Positions 45,868 to 52,870 of a DNA stretch of 64,000 bases are shown one piece after another. The notes beneath the pieces were generated by a model that did no database searches, was not told where the DNA came from, and saw nothing but the letters and a program-made list of their open reading frames with translations. The DNA is from a virus. Location of the stretch: the IMG/VR virus record IMGVR_UViG_3300018080_000148, positions 25,923 to 89,922 of that record, one strand, 5' to 3'. The first letter of the stretch is position 1, and every line of letters begins with the position of its first letter. The translations under genes and the position numbers were made by a program.

Positions 45868-46004
45868 TGGGAGAGGTAGGAGTCGAACCTACAAGCCCTT
45901 TCGGGCGTCACGTTTACAGCGTGCTTACCTTGCCAATGGTTGTATGCTTCTAATGTAGGGGACGGTTGCCCGTCCAAGTCTTGAAAGCGTTTAGTTACTC
46001 TCCC
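45868..46004 (-). tRNA. tRNA-Tyr (GTA) with about 55-nt insertion before the D arm
   Basis: Acceptor GGGAGAG/CTCTCCC with A73, anticodon loop CTGTAAA between GCACG and CGTGA, variable arm CGCCCGAAAGGGCTT and T arm GTAGG/CCTAC are normal. D arm ACC-ATTGGCAA-GGT is also recognisable, but 57 nt instead of 2 lie between the acceptor strand and the D stem. That segment contains GGACGG-GCAA-CCGTCC, a 6-bp hairpin with a GNRA loop. A second, normal tRNA-Tyr lies at 46853. Confidence 0.7.
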
Positions 46005-46008
46005 GTTG

Positions 46009-46125
46009 TGGACCGAGCAGGAGTTGAACCTGCATCCTCGCCTTCCAGGGCGCTATGTTACTCGCTGAATCACCGGCGTATTATGTACACTAGCCCACCG
46101 GCTATCAGTTACACACCATCGGTCC
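46009..46125 (-). tRNA. tRNA-like gene with insertion, anticodon not assigned
   Basis: Acceptor GGACCGA/TCGGTCC is a perfect 7-bp match and T arm GCAGG-TTCAACT-CCTGC is normal, but the gene is 117 nt long. TAGCC-GGTG-GGCTA forms a hairpin in the 5' half. Near the T arm CGCC and GGCG could close a 6-nt loop CTGGAA. No standard 7-nt anticodon loop fits. It lies 4 nt from the abnormal tRNA-Tyr and 2 nt from tRNA-Cys. Confidence 0.55.
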
Positions 46126-46127
46126 AG

Positions 46128-46206
46128 AGTCGCCGGGAGGATTCGAACCTCTTACCACGAGTTTTGCAGACTCGCTCCGAGCCATTAGGATTTAGGTTCC
46201 GACGAC
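46128..46206 (-). tRNA. tRNA-Cys (GCA), with 7 extra nt before the D arm
   Basis: Acceptor GTCGTCG/CGGCGAC with T73, anticodon loop CTGCAAA between CGAGT and ACTCG, T arm GAGGT/ACCTC-like with TTCGAAT loop. Nine nt (GAACCTAAA) instead of two separate the acceptor strand from the D stem TCC/GGA. The first 15 nt overlap the 3' end of an HNH endonuclease gene. Confidence 0.8.
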
Positions 46207-46776
46207 ATTCAGCTTGTTGCCTTTGGGTAGGTAGTAAAATTTCCAATTCTTGAATGTTTCTGCCATACATTTTTTCCTGAGTTGTTCTACTGGGAACTTC
46301 TTAGGGAAGGTGTGTATGGTGCGATGACAATTGGGGCACACTACTACCAAATTATCATGTGAATCTGTTCCTCCTTTTTTCTTGGGCACAATATGGTGGA
46401 TGTCGCATGCTGCTTCATTCCACCCACACAGTACGCACTTAATCTTTGCTCTCTTGAGGATCTTTTGCTGTGTTCTTTTTGAAAACTCAAGTATGCTTTT
46501 GGCGTCTTCTTTGCAATATGCTACTTTCCTTTTACATTGTTCGCAGTGTTTTTTCCTGCTTTGACGGATCTTTTTACTCTCGAATGCTTTCCCGCATTTT
46601 TCACAAGTGTATTTGTGTAGCTCGTGGGGGTGCGATGCTGCCCATGCGGCAACCGAACTAGCAATTTTTTCTCTCGTTTGTTTGTTGTGACTTCTGCTCT
46701 TGGCGCACGATTCACTGCAAAATCGCCCGGAGCCAAATGTCCCATCATGTTTTTTGTTGCATTTTTCACACTTCAT
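46192..46776 (-). CDS. HNH endonuclease in the tRNA array (194 aa)
   Basis: CEKCNKKHDG near residue 3 with FCSESCAKS, a second finger CEKCGKAFES with CEQCKRK, and the nuclease core CVLCGWNEAACDIHHIVPKK near 115 followed by NLVVVCPNCHRTIH near 142 make a zinc-finger-rich HNH enzyme of the homing type. It ends 15 nt inside tRNA-Cys and is directly followed by three tRNA genes with abnormal length. It may target tRNA-gene sequence and so relate to the insertions. Confidence 0.85.
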   Translation of the reverse strand: MKCEKCNKKHDGTFGSGRFCSESCAKSRSHNKQTREKIASSVAAWAASHPHELHKYTCEKCGKAFESKKIRQSRKKHCEQCKRKVAYCKEDAKSILEFSKRTQQKILKRAKIKCVLCGWNEAACDIHHIVPKKKGGTDSHDNLVVVCPNCHRTIHTFPKKFPVEQLRKKCMAETFKNWKFYYLPKGNKLNVVGT

Positions 46777-46852
46777 TGTTCAGCCTCCGATTTATCTATC
46801 GGAAACTGAACTTGTTTTGAGTGTAAAAAAATTCACATTTTATCAGGTTCAG

Positions 46853-46938
46853 TGGGCCGAGAGGGACTTGAACCCCCAAGCACCTTACGGTGACGTGGTT
46901 TACAGCCACGGACGCTACCAATTACGCTCTATCGACCC
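46853..46938 (-). tRNA. tRNA-Tyr (GTA), normal
   Basis: Acceptor GGGTCGA/TCGGCCC, anticodon loop CTGTAAA between CGTGG and CCACG, variable arm CACCGTAAGGTG and T arm GGGGG/CCCTC. The last base of the upstream gene's stop codon is its first base. Confidence 0.95.
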
Positions 46939-47210
46939 TACTCTTTCTTGGGCGGCTCCTTCGGCAAGGAGTCACCTGTGTTGTCTCTATGTCTCCTTAT
47001 CATTTGTTCTGGTGTATCGGGGATTTCAGTCGGCTCTCCTGCTGATAAAACCACCCAACCATTTGTCCAGTGTCCGTAATCGTCTTTCAGCTTGACGACG
47101 CCCCCAACCTTTGCAAACTTCTCTGGGATGTATGACACCATCGTGGAGATGCCGGTTCGGGTTTTTCTTTCCATATAACACTGGCAATACTTTACGGTTT
47201 TCTTGCTCAT
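46938..47210 (-). CDS. Hypothetical protein (90 aa)
   Basis: The protein starts MSKKTVKYCQCYMERKTRTG, contains a beta-rich middle (GGVVKLKDDYGHWTNGWVV) and a Pro/Lys tail, and ends exactly at the tRNA-Tyr 5' end. Function unknown. Confidence 0.5.
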   Translation of the reverse strand: MSKKTVKYCQCYMERKTRTGISTMVSYIPEKFAKVGGVVKLKDDYGHWTNGWVVLSAGEPTEIPDTPEQMIRRHRDNTGDSLPKEPPKKE

Positions 47211-47235
47211 TTTCGCATCGTAATGCTCCTTTCAG

Positions 47236-47318
47236 CGGAGGCGACAGGACTCGAACCTGCAAGGCTTTCGCTCGACGGTTTTCAAGACCGCTGCCGTCGC
47301 CAATCGGCTTGCGCCTCC
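47236..47318 (-). tRNA. tRNA-Ser (TGA)
   Basis: Acceptor GGAGGCG/CGCCTCC with G73, anticodon loop CTTGAAA between GCGGT and ACCGT, variable arm GAGCGAAAGCCTT and T arm GCAGG/CCTGT. Confidence 0.95.
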
Positions 47319-47375
47319 TCGCTAGGGCCGAGGGGCGGTGGATCGTCCATGCCGCCCGAGGGCCCGTATAGTTTG

Positions 47376-47723
47376 TTATGGATGCACCTCAAAGTGAATC
47401 CCAGAGCCATGGCTTCCATGGTGGCTCCCATTTCGGCAGTACGGACAAGTGCGATAATCACGCCCATGACGACAGTTGTTGAAATCATGTCGGCAGTGAG
47501 GGCAGCTAACCGCACTGTAACCGTGCCTGCACCTATATGCGTTTCGGCAGTGAGGACATGTTCGATAATCATATCCGTGACGACATCTGGCTACGTGTGG
47601 CTGATGATGTCCACGTTCAATAATTACCGGCCTTTGCTGCCTTGGCTGGCAGTCGTGATGACAGGAACAACCTGTCACGAAAGCCAGCAACAGTAGAACA
47701 AATAACGAAGTGACAACTTTCAT
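47376..47723 (-). CDS. Lipoprotein with three Cys/His repeats (115 aa)
   Basis: A lipobox (LAFVTGCSC, Cys near residue 19) marks a lipoprotein. The mature part contains three repeats of 17-18 residues, CRHGYDYRTCPHCRN, CRHGYSAVSCPHCRH and CRHGRDYRTCPYCRN, each with C-x-H and CPxC. Each repeat could bind a metal. His-rich ends flank the array. Such a protein would sit on the outer face of the membrane. A surface-exclusion or metal-binding role is possible; no family is recognised. Confidence 0.65.
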   Translation of the reverse strand: MKVVTSLFVLLLLAFVTGCSCHHDCQPRQQRPVIIERGHHQPHVARCRHGYDYRTCPHCRNAYRCRHGYSAVSCPHCRHDFNNCRHGRDYRTCPYCRNGSHHGSHGSGIHFEVHP

Positions 47724-47773
47724 CTTCCCTCCTATTGAAAGAGTCCGTCACTTGTATCTACTGTTATTACTAG

Positions 47774-47845
47774 TGGAAAGGGTAGGAATCGAACCTACGA
47801 CGCCCTGGTGTTCAGTCAGGCGCTCTACCACTGAGCTACCTTTCC
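47774..47845 (-). tRNA. tRNA-Phe (GAA), with A31-C39 mismatch
   Basis: Acceptor GGAAAGG/CCTTTCC with A73, D arm GCTC-AGTGGTA-GAGC, anticodon loop CTGAACA between CCTGA and CCAGG, T arm GTAGG-TTCGATT-CCTAC. The last stem pair is A-C and position 37 is C, both unusual. The first 10 nt overlap the stop of the upstream gene. Confidence 0.8.
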
Positions 47846-48009
47846 ATTGCTCTTTGGTTTAGTCTCCTGTTTTCCTTTCTCTTCTCTTTCTTGGCCACAC
47901 GACTTTCGCTGACCTTTTTCTGGTGAGCAAACCACCCCGCCCAGTCCATACGGCCAGTCGGCATGCCGCCACCGGAACCGGGCATCTTCTTGATACGTTT
48001 GTATCGCAT
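47836..48009 (-). CDS. Small basic protein (57 aa)
   Basis: MRYKRIKKMPGSGGGMPTGR begins the protein and AKKEKRKENRRLNQRAMER ends it, so it is strongly basic and may bind nucleic acid. It starts 14 nt after tRNA-Ser and ends 10 nt inside tRNA-Phe. Confidence 0.45.
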   Translation of the reverse strand: MRYKRIKKMPGSGGGMPTGRMDWAGWFAHQKKVSESRVAKKEKRKENRRLNQRAMER

Positions 48010-48022
48010 GGCTTCTCTCCAG

Positions 48023-48111
48023 CGGAGGGCATGGGAATCGAACCCACCGCTCCCCGTAGGGAGCACCTGCTTTCCAAGCAGGCCCGGCTAACCAATATCC
48101 GGCTACCCTCC
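48023..48111 (-). tRNA. tRNA-Ser (GGA), copy 2
   Basis: Acceptor GGAGGGT/GCCCTCC with G73, anticodon loop TTGGAAA between CCTGC and GCAGG, long variable arm CTCCCTACGGGGAG and T arm GTGGG/CCCAT. Confidence 0.95.
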
Positions 48112-48159
48112 AAGTTTAGTTGCAACTTTCAATTGAAGTTGCGACTTTCAATTCCATGC

Positions 48160-48191
48160 AGCCAAATGTAACAAAAGTGTTATATTTGGCT
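48160..48191. other. 14-bp hairpin between two tRNA-Ser genes
   Basis: AGCCAAATGTAACA pairs with TGTTATATTTGGCT with one mismatch and a 4-nt loop. A second hairpin GCAACTT/AAGTTGC lies at 48122-48142. It may guide processing between tRNA-Ser(GCU) and tRNA-Ser(GGA). Confidence 0.4.
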
Positions 48192-48203
48192 ACACTTAAC
48201 AAG

Positions 48204-48291
48204 CGGAAGCGACAGGAATCGAACCTGCACCGGTAGTTGGCCGGAACGCTTTAGCAGAGCGCCGCTACGAACCAATATTAGCCTCGCTTCC
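48204..48291 (-). tRNA. tRNA-Ser (GCT)
   Basis: Acceptor GGAAGCG/CGCTTCC with G73, anticodon loop CTGCTAA between GCGCT and AGCGT, variable arm TCCGGCCAACTACCGGT and T arm GCAGG/CCTGT. The first 27 nt overlap the 3' end of the upstream gene. Confidence 0.95.
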
Positions 48292-48498
48292 ATCTTCGAT
48301 GTCTCTCAGAGCCACGTATGCTCGCCACCAAGGGCGATTGGGCCTGAAGTCATCATTCAGTTTCGTTCTGCTCCCATCCTCGTGTATCTGGAAGATGTCG
48401 TTTCCGTCTTGTTCTACTTCTATTCCCAGTTTCCAAGCTAACTCGTGACAGTTCTTCTTGAAGTCAGCCTCTACTCCTGATCCCCATTCCCATCGCAT
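48265..48498 (-). CDS. Hypothetical protein ending inside tRNA-Ser (77 aa)
   Basis: MRWEWGSGVEADFKKNCHEL begins the protein, with FQIHEDGSRTKLNDDFRP in the middle. Its last 9 codons are tRNA-Ser sequence. It overlaps the upstream gene by 28 nt. Function unknown. Confidence 0.45.
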   Translation of the reverse strand: MRWEWGSGVEADFKKNCHELAWKLGIEVEQDGNDIFQIHEDGSRTKLNDDFRPNRPWWRAYVALRDIEDGSEANIGS

Positions 48499-48905
48499 AA
48501 AGCCTCAACCGTTTCCTGAAGTTCCTCAAGCGTGTAGCACGCTCTTGCATTCCTTGCGCCCTCTCCCTCTCTGAACACACCCGCCCAGGCTGTTTCGTCG
48601 CCCGGTTCACTCCCGAACGGAAAGATCCTGATTACGATGTTGCCGATGCGACCGCAGATCAGGTCTCTCTGTTCATAAGAGATAGCGCCCTGTTCACGAA
48701 TCCACTCGACGGCATCTTGCATCAATTGTATCCTCCGATCAATTCGTTTCATAATTCCGCCGATCTTGCTCGCCGCCTCGCCGAACGAGGCGGCGAGCTT
48801 TTGATCGGCGTCTGACTTCGCCTGCTCCTGTTCGTCTCTGTGCTCGGCGGCACTTTGGTCCAGGACGTGCGTGACGAGGTTCAGTTGCTTTGTCAGTTCG
48901 TCCAT
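48471..48905 (-). CDS. Hypothetical coiled-coil protein (144 aa)
   Basis: The first 60 residues are a long helix rich in Gln, Glu and Ala (LTKQLNLVTHVLDQSAAEH and onward). A compact part with Cys near 83 and 121 follows. It is the first gene after the terminator at 48929 and so may start the tRNA operon transcript. Function unknown. Confidence 0.5.
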   Translation of the reverse strand: MDELTKQLNLVTHVLDQSAAEHRDEQEQAKSDADQKLAASFGEAASKIGGIMKRIDRRIQLMQDAVEWIREQGAISYEQRDLICGRIGNIVIRIFPFGSEPGDETAWAGVFREGEGARNARACYTLEELQETVEALCDGNGDQE

Positions 48906-48928
48906 TTTTCCCTTTTTTAAAAACCAAA

Positions 48929-48965
48929 AGCCCCCTGGAACGGCTCTGATCCGTTCCAGGGGGCT
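48929..48965 (-). terminator. Rho-independent terminator (- strand)
   Basis: AGCCCCCTGGAACGG pairs with CCGTTCCAGGGGGCT (15 bp), followed on the minus strand by CTTTTGGTTTTT-like sequence. It lies just downstream of the structured element at 48985. Confidence 0.85.
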
Positions 48966-48984
48966 CGACCCTACTTATGTTATT

Positions 48985-49081
48985 CCCCGTCGTCAGTCTG
49001 GAACAGATCCTTCACCGTCGCTGCTAAATAGCAACGAGGATAAAAGGTGTGAACAATAGCAGTTCAGACTGCGTAGCGGGG
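48985..49081 (-). ncRNA. Candidate small structured RNA with its own terminator
   Basis: CCCCG (48985-48989) pairs with CGGGG (49077-49081) and CAGTCTG (48994-49000) with CAGACTG (49065-49071), with balanced internal loops. An inner hairpin around TGCTAAATAGCA completes a branched structure of 97 nt. No gene fits here, and a strong minus-strand terminator lies 20 nt downstream. This is the layout of an independent small RNA. The family is not recognised. Confidence 0.5.
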
Positions 49082-49167
49082 AGACTCGATCCATTTCTCT
49101 TTCTCCTGCACGTAATGGTGCTATCTGTATTATATGCCGCAAACGGCAATTTTTCAACCCTAAAAAT

Positions 49168-49404
49168 TCACCGATTGTCTTCCTCTGAGGGGATAGACGC
49201 TTCTGGCGGCGAAAGGTTCGGGGTTTCTGGAGAAATTTCTGGACCTTCCAGAATCGCTCTGGCGGCATCATTCCCCAGGCAAGCTTCGGTGAGGATTGCC
49301 ACACACAACCTGTTCATGGAATCCGCACGTGTATCGTGGACCAGTTCTTTGACGGCGGCGTGGAGATTAGGAGTCATCCGAACTGTTACCACTCGCTCCT
49401 TCAT
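49168..49404 (-). CDS. Ribbon-helix-helix DNA-binding protein (78 aa)
   Basis: VVTVRMTPNLHAAVKELVHD near residue 5 is a short strand plus helix, followed by a second helix (SMNRLCVAILTEACL), which is the Arc/CopG/HicB-type pattern. It would bind DNA as a dimer. A Pro/Glu-rich tail follows. It may be a local transcription regulator or half of a toxin-antitoxin pair; no toxin is evident next to it. Confidence 0.65.
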   Translation of the reverse strand: MKERVVTVRMTPNLHAAVKELVHDTRADSMNRLCVAILTEACLGNDAARAILEGPEISPETPNLSPPEASIPSEEDNR

Positions 49405-49624
49405 CCTTTTGCTTCCTTATGTCGTAGGAGACGGATTTGACGACGATGGGTACGCCGTCAATATCGTCGGGGATTCCATGTTCTTCTTGGGTAGTCCCTT
49501 CGGGGATGCGGACGGTGAGAACAAAGCCGTCATCTGCGGGCGACCCGATGATCCCTGCCATCAGATTGGGAAATTTACTTTTGAAAGTGGTCTTGGCGGC
49601 ACGAACTTCTTCGAGGGTTGGCAT
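49367..49624 (-). CDS. Hypothetical protein (85 aa)
   Basis: A beta-rich small protein (FVLTVRIPEG, IDGVPIVVKSVSYDI) ending in a Ser/Asp tail. It overlaps the RHH gene by 38 nt on the same strand. Function unknown. Confidence 0.5.
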   Translation of the reverse strand: MPTLEEVRAAKTTFKSKFPNLMAGIIGSPADDGFVLTVRIPEGTTQEEHGIPDDIDGVPIVVKSVSYDIRKQKDEGASGNSSDDS

Positions 49625-49628
49625 CGGT

Positions 49629-49880
49629 CTACTCCATGAAAACGAACCACAGGATCAGCAGTTGAATCAAAACTAGCCAGAAGAGCAGCGTGGCCGCACT
49701 CCGAAACTGACGCCAGAATATTCGCTTTCCGATTCGTTCTACCGTATCGGCAAACTCCTCTTTCGGCAACCCCAGTTCATTGAGTCGCCAGTTCAGTTGC
49801 ACATCGGTCAGCTTCCCATCGGCATACAGGATGCCCAGGAGGTAGATCTTTCGCTCTCGTTCGTCACGGAAGAAACTCAA
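49629..49880 (-). CDS. Small protein with C-terminal membrane anchor (83 aa)
   Basis: The start is a TTG overlapping the upstream stop codon, with GGAGG 6 nt before it. The soluble part RERKIYLLGILYADGKLTDV is followed by a C-terminal membrane helix (TLLFWLVLIQLLILWFVF). A tail-anchored membrane protein of unknown role. Confidence 0.45.
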   Translation of the reverse strand: MSFFRDERERKIYLLGILYADGKLTDVQLNWRLNELGLPKEEFADTVERIGKRIFWRQFRSAATLLFWLVLIQLLILWFVFME

Positions 49881-51118
49881 TCGACGCCTCCGACGCTGAC
49901 GCTGCGAACAGCGGTATTGCGGTAGAACGTGTACCAAGTGTTGATGTCGCCTCCCAAGTCCTCGTGTTCGTCGTGTCGCAAGGTTGCCCCCTTTGCAAAG
50001 ACGCCTTCTGGACTGATGCGACCTTCGCCAGAAGCGCCAACGTAATGCTTGTTGGACAGGGGGTCTTGTCGGGGCAGGAACAAATTGAAATCTCCGTCCC
50101 TATTCCAACTGCCGCTCGAATCGTCGAAGAAAGCGAAGCAATCTTCTTCTTTGGGCACGTCTTTGGTTTTCACGGGCACGGCAAACCATTCGCCCTGTCG
50201 CAGGGTGCCGGGGACTTTTGCTTCGTCGGGCACTAAATCATCGAATGCCTCTTGGACCGTTTGCGGCTTTCCAGTCAACTCACAGCCAAAGTAGGTCTCC
50301 TCATCTTGTCCCAAGAGGAAGTAAACCGGCGTTTCGTAATCGTTGTCCCTTACGACGACGGTGGCTGACTGGTGGAATACATAGCGACCACTTTGGAGGA
50401 TCAGGGTGAAGCCAGACGGCGGCACCAACTTGTCTTTTGTACGGAGTTTCTTTTCCGCTTCGGTCAATTCCTGTGACCTGTCGGGGGTGTAGTCCACGAC
50501 TTCGACCACGCCATCACTGAGGGCTTTGCACAATTTGCTGTAATTTGTGGCTTGTTTTGCCCAGTCGTTTTCCCACCTAGAGTAGACCAGCCGACCGAGA
50601 CACTGCAAGCTGAGTGTGGGGAAGTTGAACTTGTCCAATTCCACATCCCCATGTAAAGAGGAGGCGGGTTTGATGCCGTATTCTTCATCGCCATTCAACA
50701 GGAGTGGAAATGCGCAGTCGCTTGCCTCGGGCGACAACATCTTTGTGCCGAAGGGCAGGACGACGCCGCCTGGAGGGGCATTGGCTTGTGCATAGAGGCT
50801 GTTGGGACCGCTTCCATAACCGGAATAGCGTTCTCTGGGAGGTGTGAGTTTGGCGAAGCCAAAGCCAAATTGGCGAATGCCGCCATCCCGGTGAACCTTG
50901 AACATGTGACCGATGTCGGCGCTCCAAACCACAGGATCACCATCGTGCTCCATGACATATTCGCCAGTGCGAATGAAGTGGCTGAGCGAGCAAGTCAGCA
51001 CCAGTTGGAGGTCTTCGTGATACTCCTCGAACCTCTTTTCGCCTTTGACGACGTTGGCGCTGTAAAGGCGCTGGAGCTTCGCCACGTCACTCTGGTCGGA
51101 TAGATTCCATACGCACAT
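49877..51118 (-). CDS. Hypothetical protein (413 aa)
   Basis: I do not recognise this soluble, beta-rich protein with many aromatic and Gly residues (FGFGFAKLTPPRERYSGYGS near residue 88). AGGAGG with an optimal spacer precedes the ATG at 51118. It forms an operon with the 34-aa peptide upstream and the tail-anchored protein downstream. Confidence 0.55.
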   Translation of the reverse strand: MCVWNLSDQSDVAKLQRLYSANVVKGEKRFEEYHEDLQLVLTCSLSHFIRTGEYVMEHDGDPVVWSADIGHMFKVHRDGGIRQFGFGFAKLTPPRERYSGYGSGPNSLYAQANAPPGGVVLPFGTKMLSPEASDCAFPLLLNGDEEYGIKPASSLHGDVELDKFNFPTLSLQCLGRLVYSRWENDWAKQATNYSKLCKALSDGVVEVVDYTPDRSQELTEAEKKLRTKDKLVPPSGFTLILQSGRYVFHQSATVVVRDNDYETPVYFLLGQDEETYFGCELTGKPQTVQEAFDDLVPDEAKVPGTLRQGEWFAVPVKTKDVPKEEDCFAFFDDSSGSWNRDGDFNLFLPRQDPLSNKHYVGASGEGRISPEGVFAKGATLRHDEHEDLGGDINTWYTFYRNTAVRSVSVGGVD

Positions 51119-51129
51119 TTTGGTCCTCC

Positions 51130-51234
51130 TTAGATCCACCCCTGGGCAAATGCGAATACTAGAACGAAGAATCCTATGAGTAGAAGCTCGATGAAGCATC
51201 CCATCACAGGATTGGTTGGTTTTCTACGAGGCAT
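51130..51234 (-). CDS. 34-aa membrane peptide
   Basis: MPRRKPTNPVMGC is followed by a single membrane helix (FIELLLIGFFVLVFAFAQGW). The ATG overlaps the upstream stop codon. The stop is 11 nt from the next start. Holin-like or regulatory small membrane peptides have this form. Confidence 0.4.
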   Translation of the reverse strand: MPRRKPTNPVMGCFIELLLIGFFVLVFAFAQGWI

Positions 51235-51551
51235 CAAATCGGCTCCACACAGAACAAGAGTGATGTGCCGTCATCGAAATCGACGTAAATTCCTTCTCCA
51301 CCAATGCCGAATTTTTGCACCCCTTCACTCGCTTCGACCTCCAAGGAAACAAAATCTTTCTGTTTCACTTCGACCCTCACAACCTTAGGGTCGTCCGGAC
51401 CAACCCAGAAAGACACATCGCATGTAAGCGATGATGCATGATCGCTATTGCCCTCCGCTTCCACGTGCCGAATCATTTTGTGGAACAGCTTCTTCAGTTC
51501 CGACAACTCTTCTGCTGTTTGCACTGAAAAGTAAGGGTCAAATTGCAGCAT
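51234..51551 (-). CDS. Hypothetical protein (105 aa)
   Basis: A helical N-terminus (ELSELKKLFHKMIRHVEAEG) and a beta-rich C-terminal half (VVRVEVKQKDFVSLEVEASE). No family is recognised. It lies between the membrane protease and the 34-aa peptide on one strand. Confidence 0.5.
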   Translation of the reverse strand: MLQFDPYFSVQTAEELSELKKLFHKMIRHVEAEGNSDHASSLTCDVSFWVGPDDPKVVRVEVKQKDFVSLEVEASEGVQKFGIGGEGIYVDFDDGTSLLFCVEPI

Positions 51552-51566
51552 CTCAGATCTCCATTA

Positions 51567-52454
51567 TCAGGCCGAATCCCGCACGTCCCGGATTATACGT
51601 TCCAGATTACGAATGTTTTCGCTGAGGTAGGCGTAGTAGTCAGTATCGGTAACGTCGTCCCTTTCCATTAGTTTTTGTTCTTGCCGCATTCCTTTCAGCG
51701 CCACGTCGCCGTCAAACTCCACTCCGTTGATGTACATCTTGAATGTAACGGTGGGTATGTTGTGTTTTTGGGCTTCCTCGAATTTGACGTTTTCTGACAA
51801 GCCTAGCAGGGCAACCAAAGGAAGGATGATGGCTGCCATCCACCAGCCGTAGTAGATGAAAAAAGGTACAACTCCTATCAAACAACAGAGGGTCACCCGT
51901 TTTGCATATTTGGTGGACTGCTCCCAATTACCGCCCATAAACCATGTTAACGCACACCGCATCAATCGCCCTCCGTCGAGCGGATAAACAGGGATTAGAT
52001 TGAGGCCCAAAAGAATCCAGTTGAATTTGTAGAACATCCACACCAGGGACATCCACCCATCTGATCCCCAAACCAGCAGGGGCGGGACCACGAGCATCAA
52101 CAGGAATACGTTGACCAAAGGTCCGCATAGTGTAATCCAGAATTCGTGCAGGTGATTCTTCCTCCAATCTTTGTTTCCCCCCCCGTTCCCAATAATGGCG
52201 AAGCCGCCAAATGGATGCAGCATAATCTCTTTGATTTGGTATCCCAGTTTTTGTGCGGCAAGGGAATGACCAAACTCATGCATCAACACCACGGTGTAGA
52301 TGACGCTAAAAAAAGTGAAAATGATACCGACGACGATCAGCCTGTCCAGAATCGCCCCGTCGAATCGCAGTGCTCCCATCAGGCACCACATGAACACCCA
52401 GATCCACCAGAACGAGGTGAGTACGACTTTTATCCCGAAGATTTTAAAACTCAT
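51567..52454 (-). CDS. Site-2 protease family membrane metalloprotease (295 aa)
   Basis: HEFGH in VVLMHEFGHSLAAQKLG near residue 59 is the zinc motif in a membrane helix, and LNLIPVYPLDGGRLMR near 153 supplies the third ligand, the M50 family pattern. At least four more membrane segments are visible. The C-terminal 70 residues are cytoplasmic and charged. In bacteria site-2 proteases cut membrane-bound anti-sigma factors. A phage copy could trigger or block a host envelope response. Confidence 0.85.
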   Translation of the reverse strand: MSFKIFGIKVVLTSFWWIWVFMWCLMGALRFDGAILDRLIVVGIIFTFFSVIYTVVLMHEFGHSLAAQKLGYQIKEIMLHPFGGFAIIGNGGGNKDWRKNHLHEFWITLCGPLVNVFLLMLVVPPLLVWGSDGWMSLVWMFYKFNWILLGLNLIPVYPLDGGRLMRCALTWFMGGNWEQSTKYAKRVTLCCLIGVVPFFIYYGWWMAAIILPLVALLGLSENVKFEEAQKHNIPTVTFKMYINGVEFDGDVALKGMRQEQKLMERDDVTDTDYYAYLSENIRNLERIIRDVRDSA

Positions 52455-52870
52455 TTGGTCTCCTTACCCAACGCCCTTTGTGTGGCTCGTATGGAGCCTG
52501 ATAAGAACGCATTGTGCATAGCTATCTTCACGATGTCTCGGTGTTCTACCGGAAGATTCGATAGCCAGTGCTTACCCTGCCCCTTGGCGAATTCATTCAG
52601 GTATGTTTGAAATTCCCCATCAGCCTCCATTAGCACGATTGCTTTTCGTCTCGCTTCTCTCGTCGATTGGCGAGCCTCTTTCAAAGCCCTGGGCAGCCCA
52701 TTCATCTCCAGAGCTTCCTTGGAGTGGCCGGGCGCTCGCTCGCACTTCTCGATCTTGGGTAGATCCATTTGACTTGCGAGTGTGTTGATGGCACCGCCAT
52801 CTACGGCTTTCACGTAAAAGTCGTAGCCGCCAATTGTGACTCGGAATGTCTTGAGTCTAGTCCAGGACAT
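52451..52870 (-). CDS. Hypothetical protein (139 aa)
   Basis: MSWTRLKTFRVTIGGYDFYV begins the protein; a basic middle helix (ALKEARQSTREARRKAIVLM) follows. The start is preceded by GGAG and, further upstream, by a strong hairpin in the leader (CCCTCCCC/GGGGAGGG). It overlaps the protease gene by 4 nt. Confidence 0.5.
   Translation of the reverse strand: MSWTRLKTFRVTIGGYDFYVKAVDGGAINTLASQMDLPKIEKCERAPGHSKEALEMNGLPRALKEARQSTREARRKAIVLMEADGEFQTYLNEFAKGQGKHWLSNLPVEHRDIVKIAMHNAFLSGSIRATQRALGKETK

Noticed and set aside
48993-49304. Minus-strand frame over the small structured RNA
   Set aside because: No ribosome site, poor composition, and overlap with the paired segments of the candidate RNA and the RHH gene.
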